A DNA stretch of 64,000 bases from Pseudoclavibacter endophyticus (GCF_008831085.1 NZ_WBJY01000001.1:930001-994000), one strand, 5' to 3'. Numbered from the stretch's first letter, positions 1 to 8,271 are shown. Notes: generated by a model not told the origin, from the letters alone. Numbers and translations are program-made.

Positions 1-54
1 TACCGCTCGATGGACGTCATCCCCGGCGGTTACTACTTCGTCACGTACCGCTAA
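1..54 (+). CDS. C-terminal end of an NlpC/P60-type cell-wall peptidase (partial)
   Basis: Only the last 17 codons lie in the window, ending in TAA at 52-54. The residues (YRSMDVIPGGYYFVTYR) match the last residues of the next gene (HRSMDVIGSGYYFVTYR) at all but three positions. This is therefore the end of a tandem paralogue of that NlpC/P60 protein. A perfect hairpin follows directly. The catalytic part lies outside the window, so activity cannot be judged. Confidence 0.85.
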   Translation, partial: YRSMDVIPGGYYFVTYR

Positions 55-65
55 AGCGGGCGTGC

Positions 66-102
66 AACGGCGGGGCGGGCACTCGGTGCCCGCCCCGCCG
101 TT
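66..102 (+). terminator. Hairpin terminator after the first peptidase gene
   Basis: A perfect 17-bp inverted repeat (66-82 with 86-102) with a 3-nt TCG loop lies 12 nt after the stop codon. There is no clear T-run, as is common in high-GC actinobacteria. Confidence 0.75.
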
Positions 103-132
103 CGTCTGCCGTAATAGATTTGAGATCGCGCT

Positions 133-161
133 GTGACAAATCCGTGATCTTGGAGTATCGT
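133..161 (+). promoter_or_regulatory. Promoter with MtrA-like direct repeat upstream of the NlpC/P60 gene
   Basis: GTGAC (133-137) and GTGAT (144-148) form a direct repeat with a 6-nt spacer. GTGACA at 133-138 and TATCGT at 156-161 are 17 bp apart and could be -35 and -10 elements. The repeat has the geometry described for MtrA boxes (GTnAC-N6-GTnAC) in front of cell-wall peptidase genes in actinobacteria. The same arrangement recurs at 1453 and 2783. Confidence 0.55.
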
Positions 162-286
162 GTGAACGTCGATGCGCCTCGTGCGCATCACTCCCGCGGT
201 CGGGCTGCACGCACCCGTCACTCCGCCGCGTCAGTTTTCAACCTTCGGACGGAATGCGGCACCGATCGCATGTGCATGGAGAACGA

Positions 287-1297
287 ATGACCGACATCAC
301 CACCGCCGCGCCGCCGCTCACGCGGCGCCAGGCGCGCGAGATCGAACGCCGGACCGGCGAGCGCCCCGTTGCGCTCCCCGCTTCTGCTGCCGCTGCGTCA
401 GGAGCATCCACGGCCCGCACCACCGCCGTGGCGAGCGTCTACGACACCGGGCGCATCGAGCCGAACGACAAGCTCGCTCTCGTCTCGGTGCTGCCGACCG
501 AGGTCATCGACCGCGTCGCGGCGACGCCGAAGGCGGCTGACGTGTCGTCGGCCCCGGCGAACGGGGCCGAGTCGGCGTTCATGCGCGGCACGAGCGTCCG
601 TGCGCCCCGCCCCGCATCGCTCGTCGCGCGCACGCGCCGACGCTCGGCCGTCGGTCTCGGCGTGGCCGCCTCCGCGGCCGTGCTGGCGACGACCGCCATC
701 GCCCTTCCCGGCGTCGTCTCGGCGCAGCAGGGGTCGGCTCAGGCCGCGCTCGTGTCGGGCGACGACGTCGCCGGCCAGGCTGGTGCGGGCGTGACCGACG
801 CGCAGACCGCAATCGCCCCCGCGCCCATGGTCGATCTCGTCGCCGCCCCGGAGACGGCCCCCGACCGCGGTGATCTCGCGGTGACCTCGTTCAGCGCGGA
901 CGCCGTTGAAGAGGCCGTCATCGAGACCGCCGGCGCGGCCGCTGACGGGGCGTCGTCCGGGGGCGGCGACGTTTCCGGTATCGGTGCGATCGCGGCCTCG
1001 ATGGTCGGCGGCGGCTCGGGATGGCTGTGCACCGAGTTCACGGCTGCCGTCTACGCCGAGGTCGGCATCGAACTCCCGGGCCTTCTCGTCTCGGGCCAGG
1101 CCGCAGGCGGCACGCAGACGAGCGACCCGCAGGTCGGCGACCTCGTCATCTTCAACTCGGGCCACATCGGCATCTACGCCGGCGGCGGAATGATGTGGGA
1201 CAACCCCGGCTACGCGAGCCCGACGGTCGGCTGGCAAAACGTCCACCGCTCGATGGATGTCATCGGCAGCGGCTACTACTTCGTGACGTACCGCTAG
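287..1297 (+). CDS. Membrane-anchored or secreted NlpC/P60 peptidoglycan endopeptidase
   Basis: 336 aa, likely cutting stem-peptide bonds in peptidoglycan outside the cell. The cytoplasmic N-terminus carries TRRQAREIERRTG (residues 12-24), shared with the M23 protein downstream. A single hydrophobic segment (about 120-146) follows an Arg-rich stretch, then an Ala/Gly-rich linker. The C-terminal domain has Cys248 in GWLCTEF and His293 in GHIGIYAG, fitting the NlpC/P60 Cys-His pair, preceded by the typical VGDLVIF strand. The start at 287 is chosen for GGAG at 278-281, five bases upstream; an in-frame ATG at 254 has no such site. It is a tandem duplicate of the gene ending at 54. The substrate bond is not predictable. 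Confidence 0.85.
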   Translation: MTDITTAAPPLTRRQAREIERRTGERPVALPASAAAASGASTARTTAVASVYDTGRIEPNDKLALVSVLPTEVIDRVAATPKAADVSSAPANGAESAFMRGTSVRAPRPASLVARTRRRSAVGLGVAASAAVLATTAIALPGVVSAQQGSAQAALVSGDDVAGQAGAGVTDAQTAIAPAPMVDLVAAPETAPDRGDLAVTSFSADAVEEAVIETAGAAADGASSGGGDVSGIGAIAASMVGGGSGWLCTEFTAAVYAEVGIELPGLLVSGQAAGGTQTSDPQVGDLVIFNSGHIGIYAGGGMMWDNPGYASPTVGWQNVHRSMDVIGSGYYFVTYR

Positions 1298-1319
1298 GTC
1301 TCGCCACGCACGAATCCTT

Positions 1320-1357
1320 GACACCGCGGTGCCCATCGACGATGGGACCGCGGTGTC
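1320..1357 (+). terminator. Terminator after the NlpC/P60 gene
   Basis: Inverted repeat 1320-1330 with 1347-1357 (11 bp), extended inside by 1332-1337 with 1341-1346, with one bulged G and a 3-nt loop. It is followed by GTGGTTT. With the promoter at 1453, it accounts for most of the gene-free stretch 1298-1622; nothing else was seen there. Confidence 0.75.
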
Positions 1358-1452
1358 GTGGTTTCGGCGGCGAGCCGATCGGGGTGCCATGCCGGACTGG
1401 GCGACGTGCCCCGCGGCCCGAATTCGCGCCGTGATCGGGGCGAGATGTTTCT

Positions 1453-1492
1453 GTGATCAAAACGTGACAATACGGCGGATGTCCGTTAACCT
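1453..1492 (+). promoter_or_regulatory. Promoter with MtrA-like direct repeat upstream of the M23 gene
   Basis: GTGAT (1453-1457) and GTGAC (1464-1468) are separated by 6 nt. GTGACA at 1464-1469 and TAACCT at 1487-1492 are exactly 17 bp apart and look like -35 and -10 elements, so the second half-site overlaps the -35. This predicts a leader of about 125 nt before the ATG at 1623. Confidence 0.6.
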
Positions 1493-1622
1493 AGATGTCA
1501 GCCCCGCCATATCTCGTGCGCGGAGCGCCCAGACCGCCGAGCAGGCAGCTTCTGCCCCAGCCGGCCCATGCCCCGACATCGCACCGTGCGAGCGCCAGCT
1601 CTGCCGTGCCTGGAGATGATTC

Positions 1623-2687
1623 ATGACCGCCACCCACGCAGCTCCGCCGCTGACTCGCCGCCAGGCGCGCGAGATCGAGCGCCGCACGGGCAAGCGACCG
1701 GTCGCCGTCGCCGCTCCCGTAACCGACCACGTTGCACTTGCGGCCGACGTGCGCGCCCGCATCGAGGTCGCCACTGCAACCGCTCGTGACCGCGTGCACC
1801 TCGACGCCACGTCGGCACGCACCACGACACTCTCGTTCGCCGCACATCTCGCGACGGTGGAAGAGCCCGGCGATCGCGCCGACGGCGCATCGGCGAGTGT
1901 TCCCGCCTCGTTCGGCGGCGCGCCGAGGGAGCGCGGCTCCGTCAAGGCTCCCCGCCCGGCCGCGCTCGTGCGTCGCGTCCGTCGCCGCCGTGCGACGTTC
2001 GGAGCGGTCGCCGCATCCGTCGCCGCCGTGGCATCGGTGGCCGCGGCCGCCCCGGGGCTCAACCTCGCACCGGACGTTGCGCAGGCGAGCCTCGTCAGCC
2101 CGGACACCGCGAGCGCCGAGGAGCAGACCGGCGCCATTGACACCGGTGTCGACCAAGCAGGCGGCACCGAGGGGCAGACGCAGACCGTGCCGTACGCACC
2201 CGCGCCCGAGGTCGCGCCGAACCTCAATGACTATCAGGTCATCACCGTTGCCGGTGACGGCGTCGAAAGCGCCGCCGCGGCGCCGACGCTCGCACCGCAG
2301 TTCTTCGACCCCTATCCGAGCGGGCGGATGAACGAGGGCTATGGCACTCGGGGCGGCGCGCACAACGGCATCGACATGGTCGGTGGTGGATGCGGCGCCG
2401 AGCTCGTCGCCGTCACGGGCGGCACCGTCACGTTCGCCGGCGCGCAAGGCGGCTATGGCAACCATGTCGAGCTCGATCTGGGTGACGGCACGACGATCTC
2501 GTACTCGCACCTGCAGCCGGGCGGCATCGGTGTCTCGGTCGGTCAGGTGGTGCAGGCTGGCGACCACATCGGTGCGGTGGGGACCACCGGCCACTCGACC
2601 GGCTGCCACCTGCATTTCGAAGTGAAGGTCAACGGCTCATTCATCGATCCCGTTCCGTGGCTGGCGGAGCGCGGCATCACCGCGTAG
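1623..2687 (+). CDS. M23 family (LytM-type) peptidoglycan hydrolase
   Basis: 354 aa. The N-terminus contains the same PLTRRQAREIERRTG motif (residues 9-23) as the NlpC/P60 neighbour, then a hydrophobic anchor at about 124-145 after an Arg-rich run. The C-terminal M23 domain (about 235-345) has the zinc ligands His247 and Asp251 (HNGID) and the HxH motif CHLHFE (His329, His331). All ligands are present, so it should be an active endopeptidase outside the membrane, or a LytM activator. GGAG at 1612-1615 lies 7 nt before the ATG. It has its own promoter and terminator and so is monocistronic. Confidence 0.9.
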   Translation: MTATHAAPPLTRRQAREIERRTGKRPVAVAAPVTDHVALAADVRARIEVATATARDRVHLDATSARTTTLSFAAHLATVEEPGDRADGASASVPASFGGAPRERGSVKAPRPAALVRRVRRRRATFGAVAASVAAVASVAAAAPGLNLAPDVAQASLVSPDTASAEEQTGAIDTGVDQAGGTEGQTQTVPYAPAPEVAPNLNDYQVITVAGDGVESAAAAPTLAPQFFDPYPSGRMNEGYGTRGGAHNGIDMVGGGCGAELVAVTGGTVTFAGAQGGYGNHVELDLGDGTTISYSHLQPGGIGVSVGQVVQAGDHIGAVGTTGHSTGCHLHFEVKVNGSFIDPVPWLAERGITA

Positions 2688-2706
2688 AGCACGGCACGCA
2701 GCGGGT

Positions 2707-2755
2707 GAGGCGGGTGGGCGACCGGTTCTGGGTCGCGCGCCCGCCTCGTCGTTTT
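2707..2755 (+). terminator. Terminator after the M23 gene
   Basis: A 17-nt arm (2707-2723) pairs with 2731-2747, with one GU pair and one mismatch, around a 7-nt loop. GTCGTTTT follows. Confidence 0.8.
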
Positions 2756-2782
2756 CAGGTCCGTACGCGGCTTGTCGTGGGA

Positions 2783-2842
2783 GTGAACGATCCGTGACAC
2801 ATGTCGCCGCACAGGTCGACACGCCCGGCTGTGCCGTACTCT
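2783..2842 (+). promoter_or_regulatory. MtrA-like repeat and possible promoter for the 48-aa ORF / HNH unit
   Basis: GTGAA (2783-2787) and GTGAC (2794-2798) again have a 6-nt spacer. A TACTCT hexamer at 2837-2842 could be the -10 element; no good -35 was seen 17 bp upstream, which would suit an activator-dependent promoter. Confidence 0.4.
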
Positions 2843-2875
2843 TGTCGCAGTCCGCAGGGAAAAAGAGGAGTGGGC

Positions 2876-3022
2876 ATGTCCGGCGTCGCGAGCATCCGCA
2901 CCACGGTTGCGTGCGCCTGCACCGGATTCCAGCACCATATGGCGGACGTCATAGCCGTGCGCGTCGCGACCACCTCCGGGTGCCGACGCGTACAGCCTGT
3001 CACCGAAGGGTGCCGCCGATGA
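2876..3022 (+). CDS. Small Cys-containing peptide, possible leader peptide
   Basis: 48 aa, beginning MSGVASIRTTVACACTG and ending GCRRVQPVTEGCRR, with four Cys. No family was recognised. Support comes from GAGGAG (2865-2870) five bases before the ATG, an upstream promoter-like region, and a strong terminator whose loop contains the stop codon (3020-3022). That layout would let a ribosome reaching the stop codon interfere with the hairpin, so the ORF could act as an attenuator for the HNH gene downstream. It may equally be a short untranslated RNA with a chance ORF. Confidence 0.45.
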   Translation: MSGVASIRTTVACACTGFQHHMADVIAVRVATTSGCRRVQPVTEGCRR

Positions 3023-3039
3023 GGGCGGTGCCCTTTTTT
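3008..3039 (+). terminator. Strong intrinsic terminator overlapping the small ORF stop
   Basis: A 10-bp stem (3008-3017 with 3024-3033, two GU pairs) and a 6-nt loop, followed by six T at 3034-3039. It is one of the few hairpins in this window with a full T-run. Confidence 0.85.
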
Positions 3040-3119
3040 CGTCGCCGCGACGCCGACACCGGCGCCGCTCGACACCTCGCCTCTACCCGCGCCAGCCAGG
3101 TGCGACAGAAGGGATAGTC

Positions 3120-3626
3120 ATGCGAACGCTCGTGTTGAACGCCGGATATGAACCCCTCGGCGTCGTCTCGGACCGCCGAGCCCTCGTGCTCGTCATGAAC
3201 GGCAAGGCGAGCGTGCTCGATGCCGACGCCGAGCATCCCGTCTGCGGCGTCGATGACGCATGGGCGCGCCCACGCGTGATCCTGCTCCGCAACTACATCC
3301 GTATCCCCATGTCGCGCACCGCACCCGTGACCAGGAGAGGCGTGCTGCGGCGCGACCGTGCGCGCTGCGGCTACTGCGGCGCGACGGCGGGCACGGTCGA
3401 CCACATCCTGCCGCGTTCACGCGGAGGCGTCGACTCGTGGGAGAACCTCGTGGCGTGCTGCCTGCGGTGCAACAACCTCAAGGGCGATCGCACGCCGGCA
3501 GAAATGGGCTGGTCCCTGCGCTGGAAGCCGCAGGCGCCCCGCGAGGGCGCCTGGACGGTCCGCGGGGTCGAGCGGGAGCAGCCGCAGTGGGAGCCGTACC
3601 TCGCGCCGCACACGGTCGCGGCCTGA
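3120..3626 (+). CDS. HNH endonuclease family protein
   Basis: 168 aa. The C-terminal half holds a zinc-ribbon HNH fold: CGYC (83-86), the DH pair at 94-95 in VDHILPRSRGG, then CLRCN (114-118) and a following Lys. The N-terminal half (RTLVLNAGYEPLGVVS) is typical of the short chromosomal HNH proteins of actinobacteria, whose cellular role is unclear. An AGAAGGG site precedes the ATG. It is a housekeeping-type member rather than a phage homing nuclease; no mobile features surround it. Confidence 0.85.
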   Translation: MRTLVLNAGYEPLGVVSDRRALVLVMNGKASVLDADAEHPVCGVDDAWARPRVILLRNYIRIPMSRTAPVTRRGVLRRDRARCGYCGATAGTVDHILPRSRGGVDSWENLVACCLRCNNLKGDRTPAEMGWSLRWKPQAPREGAWTVRGVEREQPQWEPYLAPHTVAA

Positions 3627-3641
3627 CCGGCGCGGGTCCCG

Positions 3642-4139
3642 TCAGTCGTCGCTCGGGTCGGGGTCGAACCGGCTCGGCCGCTGGCCGGTACCGGCGCGGC
3701 CCCGGGCCGCCGCGACGAAAGCGGCGAGGCGCGAGTGCAGTTCGCGCTCGAAGACGGGCTGCAGGAGTCGTCCGACCGTGGGCGCCGCGAGTGGCGACCG
3801 CACCTTGTACACGACCTTCCAGGTGATGCTGCTGCCGCCGTCGACCGGCTCGATGCGAATGCCTTCGCCGTAATCGGCGAGCTGCGATTGCCCCTTGATG
3901 AGCCGTGCGCTCGAGAGGCGATCCGGGTCGACCAACTCGAAGCGCAGAATGCGGCGGCGGCCGTTGCGCGACTTCGTAAAGAGTGCTGCGCCGGCCGACG
4001 GGCCGGTGGCGCCCCTGAGCCACTTCGCGGTCGCGACCGACGGATCCCACGCGGCGCGCTCGTCGCCGACGCTGTGCGCGAGGGCGAATGCCTCCGCGGG
4101 CGAGAGGGGGACGGTCGCGGAGGCTTCCAACTGTGGCAT
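3642..4139 (-). CDS. SRPBCC-fold (START-like) protein
   Basis: 165 aa. The opening (PQLEASATVPLSPAEAFALA) and the alternating strand pattern up to a C-terminal helix (VFERELHSRLAAFVAAA) fit the polyketide-cyclase/SRPBCC ligand-binding fold of about 150 residues. No catalytic motif is visible and the ligand is unknown. The charged tail SRFDPDPSDD lies outside the fold. It converges with the HNH gene 15 bp away. Confidence 0.65.
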   Translation of the reverse strand: MPQLEASATVPLSPAEAFALAHSVGDERAAWDPSVATAKWLRGATGPSAGAALFTKSRNGRRRILRFELVDPDRLSSARLIKGQSQLADYGEGIRIEPVDGGSSITWKVVYKVRSPLAAPTVGRLLQPVFERELHSRLAAFVAAARGRAGTGQRPSRFDPDPSDD

Positions 4140-4241
4140 ACGGCGAGTGTAGAAGCGGGTGCGTCAACCGCGTTGACGGTATGCGCAGCGAGCGGCTCCG
4201 ACCTCGATCGGGTGGACGCCACCGCGGATGCTCCCCGGCGG

Positions 4242-4910
4242 CTACGAGGCGGCGACGACCGCCTGCCCCTCGCTCGGCTGCACGACGACGAATCCCGGCC
4301 CGTGGAACCCGAGCTGGAACGACTCACCCGAGCCACGGCCGATGAGCGACGCGGCCTTGAAGGTGCTCTTGATCTGCGGCGTGAGATTGGCCGACCAGCA
4401 CACGGCGGCCTGCGGGTCGACGAAGGTGGGCTGCTGCGAGCAGTCGAGCAGCATGGGCGGCCCGTCGCTCGACACCGCGACGACGCCGGCGCCCTGCACC
4501 TGGAGGTTGAAGAGCCCGCCCGCCATCATGCCGGCGTTGCCGATCATCTTGACGTCCCACTGCAGGTTGCCATCGAATGCGAGCAAGCTCGAGGTGTTGA
4601 CCGTGAGGGCGTCGCCCGTCAGCTCGATCAAGAAGACGTCTTCTGCGCGCCGCGCGAAGAACACCTCGCCGTGACCGGTGACGCGCATGACGTTGCCTCC
4701 CTCGCCCGACACCATCTTCTTCATCATGTTGCCGAGGCCCTTCGACCCCTGGTACGCGAAGTCCATCTGGCCCTGGTAGGCGACCATCGCTCCCTGGGCG
4801 GCGATGACCTCCGGCCCGAGTAGGACCCTCAGCATCTTGTTCGACTGCAGGGTCCAACGCTGGCCCGACTGCTTCTCCTGGTTGGCCTGATCAAAGAGCG
4901 CACTTCGCAT
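4242..4910 (-). CDS. AIM24 family protein
   Basis: 222 aa. It resembles the bacterial AIM24/TIGR00266 group, a beta-rich trimeric fold: QSNKMLRVLLGPEVIAAQGA, repeated GG/MM turns (NAGMMAGGLFNLQVQGAG) and HGEVFFARRAEDVFLIEL. Homologues are unassigned in function. The start at 4910 is preceded by AGGGAG; the frame stays open upstream, but that part is Arg/Pro-rich and unlike the family. Confidence 0.75.
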   Translation of the reverse strand: MRSALFDQANQEKQSGQRWTLQSNKMLRVLLGPEVIAAQGAMVAYQGQMDFAYQGSKGLGNMMKKMVSGEGGNVMRVTGHGEVFFARRAEDVFLIELTGDALTVNTSSLLAFDGNLQWDVKMIGNAGMMAGGLFNLQVQGAGVVAVSSDGPPMLLDCSQQPTFVDPQAAVCWSANLTPQIKSTFKAASLIGRGSGESFQLGFHGPGFVVVQPSEGQAVVAAS

Positions 4911-5220
4911 TGCCGTCTCCCTCGTCCGAGGTGGGGTCGCCGCGCCGGCACCGAGCACGGAGGGACGGCGGGCCCCGCTACGCCCGTCCCAGCCGTTCCG
5001 TGGCGGGCATCTCAGCGTAGGTCGCACCGCGTGTCCGTGGCACGGGGCAGCGGGAGGAATCCGCCTCGAGGATGACAGGGCCGCCTCCGAGTCCCGACGC
5101 GCGCGCCGAGTACAATCGCCGAGATGCCGAGCGGTGCCACCGCGCATCCGCCCCGGCACGGGCACCGCAGCAGCGCTCTCGCTCGAACGCGGGCCCCGCC
5201 ACACCCGAGGAGGCCTCCGC

Positions 5221-6492
5221 ATGAACGTTGACGTATCGACCGCCGCGCTCGAATCGAACGTCCGCGGCTACTCACGCTCCTGGCCGATCGAGTTCGAGAG
5301 GGGCGTCGGCTCGACCCTCGTCGCGAGTGACGGCACCGAGTACCTCGACTTCTTCGCGGGCGCCGGCGCGCTCAACTACGGTCACAACGACCCGCGTCTC
5401 AAGCAGGTGCTCGTCGACCACCTCGCGAACGATCGCCTCGTGCACACGCTCGACACGTTCACGACGGCGCGCACCGACTTCATTCACACGTTCAAGCGTC
5501 TCGTCCTCGAGCCGCGCGGTCTTGACTACACGCTCATGTTTCCCGGCCCCGCCGGCACGACCGCCACCGAGGCGGCGCTCAAACTCGCGCGCAAGGTGAC
5601 CGGCCGCACGAACATCGTGTGCTTCACCGACGCCTTCCACGGCATGACGCTCGGCGCCCTTGCCGTCACGGGCAACGCGAAGAAGCGCGGTGGCGCCGGC
5701 ATCCCGCTCGCCGGGGGAACGGTCATGCCGTTCGACGGCTATCTCGGTCCAGGCGTCGACACGCTCGACTACTTCGAGTCGTCGCTTCGCGACTCGTCCA
5801 GCGGCCTCGATCTGCCTGCCGGCGTGATCGTCGAGACCGTGCAGGCAGAGGGCGGCGTCAACGTGGCGAGTGTCGCGTGGCTGCAGCGTCTTCGCGCGCT
5901 GTGCACCGAGTTCGAGCTGCCGCTCATCGTCGATGACGTGCAGATGGGATGCGGGCGTACTGGCGGGTTCTTCAGTTTCGAAGAGGCCGGCATCGTGCCC
6001 GACATTGTCGTGCTGTCGAAGTCGATCTCGGGCTTCGGCATCCCCATGTCGCTCACGATGTTCCACCCGCACTACGACGTCTGGCAGCCGGGTGAGCACA
6101 ACGGCACCTTCCGCGGTATCGGCCTCGGGTTCGCGACGGCGGCCGAGGCGCTGCGGCTGTTCTGGACCGACGACGCGCTCGAGCGTGAGGTGCGACGCAA
6201 GGGCGAGCACGCCGACGAGCGGCTCCGTGCCATCGCGGCGTCGCATCCGGCCGCCGGCCTCGAGACGCGTGGACGCGGACTTGCGCGCGGGCTCGTCTTC
6301 CCCGATCCGGCCGTCGTCGAACACATCACGGCTGCCTGCTTCGGCGACGGCCTCGTCATCGAGACGGCGGGAGCCGACGACGAGGTGGTGAAGCTGTTGC
6401 CGGCGCTCACGATCGCCGACGAAGAGCTCGACCGGGGCATCGACATCATCGAGCGCGCGACCGCGAAGGTGCTTGGCGACGCCTCGGCGTGA
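5221..6492 (+). CDS. EctB-like class III aminotransferase (paralogue outside the ectoine operon)
   Basis: 423 aa PLP enzyme closely related to the EctB encoded at 22328. Shared blocks include YLDFFAGAGALNYGHN and QMGCGRTGGFFSFEEAG. PLP Lys267 (VVLSKSIS) and Asp238 (VDDVQMG) are present. EctB converts aspartate semialdehyde and glutamate to diaminobutyrate; this copy could do the same or run in reverse. GAGGAGG precedes the ATG. It lacks ectA/ectC neighbours and is followed 277 bp later by an aldehyde dehydrogenase, the pairing seen in diaminobutyrate or GABA breakdown. It has QAEGG where the operon copy has QGEGG. Substrate uncertain. Confidence 0.8.
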   Translation: MNVDVSTAALESNVRGYSRSWPIEFERGVGSTLVASDGTEYLDFFAGAGALNYGHNDPRLKQVLVDHLANDRLVHTLDTFTTARTDFIHTFKRLVLEPRGLDYTLMFPGPAGTTATEAALKLARKVTGRTNIVCFTDAFHGMTLGALAVTGNAKKRGGAGIPLAGGTVMPFDGYLGPGVDTLDYFESSLRDSSSGLDLPAGVIVETVQAEGGVNVASVAWLQRLRALCTEFELPLIVDDVQMGCGRTGGFFSFEEAGIVPDIVVLSKSISGFGIPMSLTMFHPHYDVWQPGEHNGTFRGIGLGFATAAEALRLFWTDDALEREVRRKGEHADERLRAIAASHPAAGLETRGRGLARGLVFPDPAVVEHITAACFGDGLVIETAGADDEVVKLLPALTIADEELDRGIDIIERATAKVLGDASA

Positions 6493-6769
6493 CGCATCAG
6501 CGCGATCCGCGGCGGTGACGTCGCGCTCGTCGCCGGAATCGGCCGGCGCCGAGCAACTGGGCCGAACGGACGGGGCCGCGCCCCGAGGACTTGATCCCTG
6601 GCGCACGGTTTCATGCTGCCGGTGCTCGGCCCGGCCGGCGTACAAGGTGACACGACACACTAGTGGCGTGGCCACGTGGGCCGCAGCGGCTGCGCGTGCC
6701 GCACAGTCTGCGTGACCGACGGCGCTGTCGGGTGCCGTCACCCACCCCCGCAATGAAGTGAGGAAACGA

Positions 6770-8185
6770 ATGACCACTTACGCAAACGCCGCCGAGCTGC
6801 TCTCCGCCATTCAGCCAGCCGAAGGGGGTCGCGATGTCTTCGACCCGGCGACCGGTGAACTGGTCGGCCGGGCTCCCGTTGCCGAGCTGTCCGAGCTCGA
6901 CGACATCGTCGCCCGTGCCACCGCAGCCCAGGTGTCGTGGGCGGCGCTGCCCGAGGACGAGCGCAAGGCCTACCTGGACAAGGCCGCCGACGCGATCGAC
7001 GCCAACGCCGAGGCGCTCGCCGAGCTGCTCTCGCGCGAGCAGGGCAAGCCGCTCAACGGGCCGAACGCCCGCTTCGAGGTCGGCGCCTGCGCCAACTGGC
7101 TGCGTGCAACTGCGTCGTTCGATCTGAAGCCCGAGGTGCTGCTCGACGACGAGACCGGCTACTCCGAGCTCCGCTACGTGCCGCTCGGTGTCGTTGCGGC
7201 GATCAACCCCTGGAACTGGCCCATGATGATCGCCATCTGGCAGTTCGCGCCCTCGCTCCGTATGGGCAACACGGTCGTCACGAAGCCCGCCAGCTCGACG
7301 ACGCTCTCGGTCGCCGCACTCGTGCACGTCATGAACGAGGTGCTCCCGGCCGACGTGCTGATCCTGCTGCCGGGCAACAGCAAGGTCGGTTCGGCGCTCA
7401 CGAAGCACGAGGGCATCGCCAAGATCATGTTCACGGGCTCGACTCCGGTCGGCCGCACCATCGCCGCCGATGCCGCGAGCACCGTGAAGCGCCTCACGCT
7501 TGAGCTCGGCGGGAACGACGCGGGCATCGTGCTGCCCGACGCCGACCCGCAGGCCATCGCGGGCGACCTCTTCTGGGGCGCGTTCATCAACACGGGTCAG
7601 ACGTGCGCGGCGCTCAAGCGCCTCTACGTGCACGAGGACATCTACGACGCCGTCTGCGAGGCGCTCATCGAGGTGGCAAAGAACTCGCCGATGGGCAACG
7701 GGCTCGACGAGAACAACGTGCTCGGGCCCCTGCAGAACAAGGGTCAGTACGAGACGGTGAAGGAGCTCGTCGACAAGGCGAAGGCTTCTGGAGCCCGCGT
7801 GCTGCTCGGTGGCGAGGCGAACGACGATCAGCCTGGCTACTTCTTCCCAACGACGCTCGTGGCGGACATCAGCAACGAGAACGAACTCGTTCAGCAGGAG
7901 CAGTTCGGCCCGGCGCTGCCGATCATCAAGTACTCCACGGTCGAGCAGGCGATCGAGTGGGCGAACGACTCGGAGTACGGCCTCGGGTCGTCGGTGTGGT
8001 CGTCGAACCGCGAGAAGGCGCTCGAGGTCGCCGCCAAGCTGCAGGCTGGTTCGACGTGGATCAACAAGCACGGCGCGATCGACCCGCGCGTGCCGTTCGG
8101 TGGCGCGAAGCAGTCGGGCTACGGCCTCGAGTTCGGCATCGAGGGGCTCAAGCACGTCTCGCAGCCGAAGGTCGTGTCGATCTAG
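6770..8185 (+). CDS. NAD(P)-dependent aldehyde dehydrogenase, succinate-semialdehyde type
   Basis: 471 aa, full-length ALDH. Seen are INPWNWP (146-152), a TKP cofactor motif (171-173), Glu245 in LELGGNDAG and catalytic Cys279 in NTGQTCAALKRL. The overall pattern fits succinate- or aspartate-semialdehyde dehydrogenases. Following the EctB-like aminotransferase, it could oxidise the semialdehyde made by transamination (aspartate semialdehyde to aspartate, or succinate semialdehyde to succinate). GTGAGG lies just upstream of the ATG. The 277-bp gap means it may have its own promoter. A strong hairpin ends the unit. Confidence 0.85.
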   Translation: MTTYANAAELLSAIQPAEGGRDVFDPATGELVGRAPVAELSELDDIVARATAAQVSWAALPEDERKAYLDKAADAIDANAEALAELLSREQGKPLNGPNARFEVGACANWLRATASFDLKPEVLLDDETGYSELRYVPLGVVAAINPWNWPMMIAIWQFAPSLRMGNTVVTKPASSTTLSVAALVHVMNEVLPADVLILLPGNSKVGSALTKHEGIAKIMFTGSTPVGRTIAADAASTVKRLTLELGGNDAGIVLPDADPQAIAGDLFWGAFINTGQTCAALKRLYVHEDIYDAVCEALIEVAKNSPMGNGLDENNVLGPLQNKGQYETVKELVDKAKASGARVLLGGEANDDQPGYFFPTTLVADISNENELVQQEQFGPALPIIKYSTVEQAIEWANDSEYGLGSSVWSSNREKALEVAAKLQAGSTWINKHGAIDPRVPFGGAKQSGYGLEFGIEGLKHVSQPKVVSI

Positions 8186-8210
8186 GCGGCGCCGGCGACG
8201 CAGACGCGAA

Positions 8211-8252
8211 CGCGCCCCGAGCATCCAGAGATGGATGCCCGGGGCGCGTTTT
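8211..8252. terminator. Bidirectional terminator between ALDH and MDR genes
   Basis: Outer arms 8211-8218 with 8241-8248, inner arms 8221-8226 with 8233-8238, a small internal loop and a 6-nt apex, followed by TTTT at 8249-8252. It sits between convergent genes. Confidence 0.8.
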
Positions 8253-8271
8253 CGGTCGTGCGCCCTGGCGC

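Noticed and set aside
1298..1622. Riboswitch (for example c-di-AMP type) in the M23 leader
   Set aside because: The leader is long enough, but I could not match the conserved core or stems by eye; a covariance-model search would decide.
3120..3626. HNH gene as a homing endonuclease or phage remnant
   Set aside because: No intron, intein or phage genes adjoin it, and the type is a common chromosomal protein in actinobacteria.
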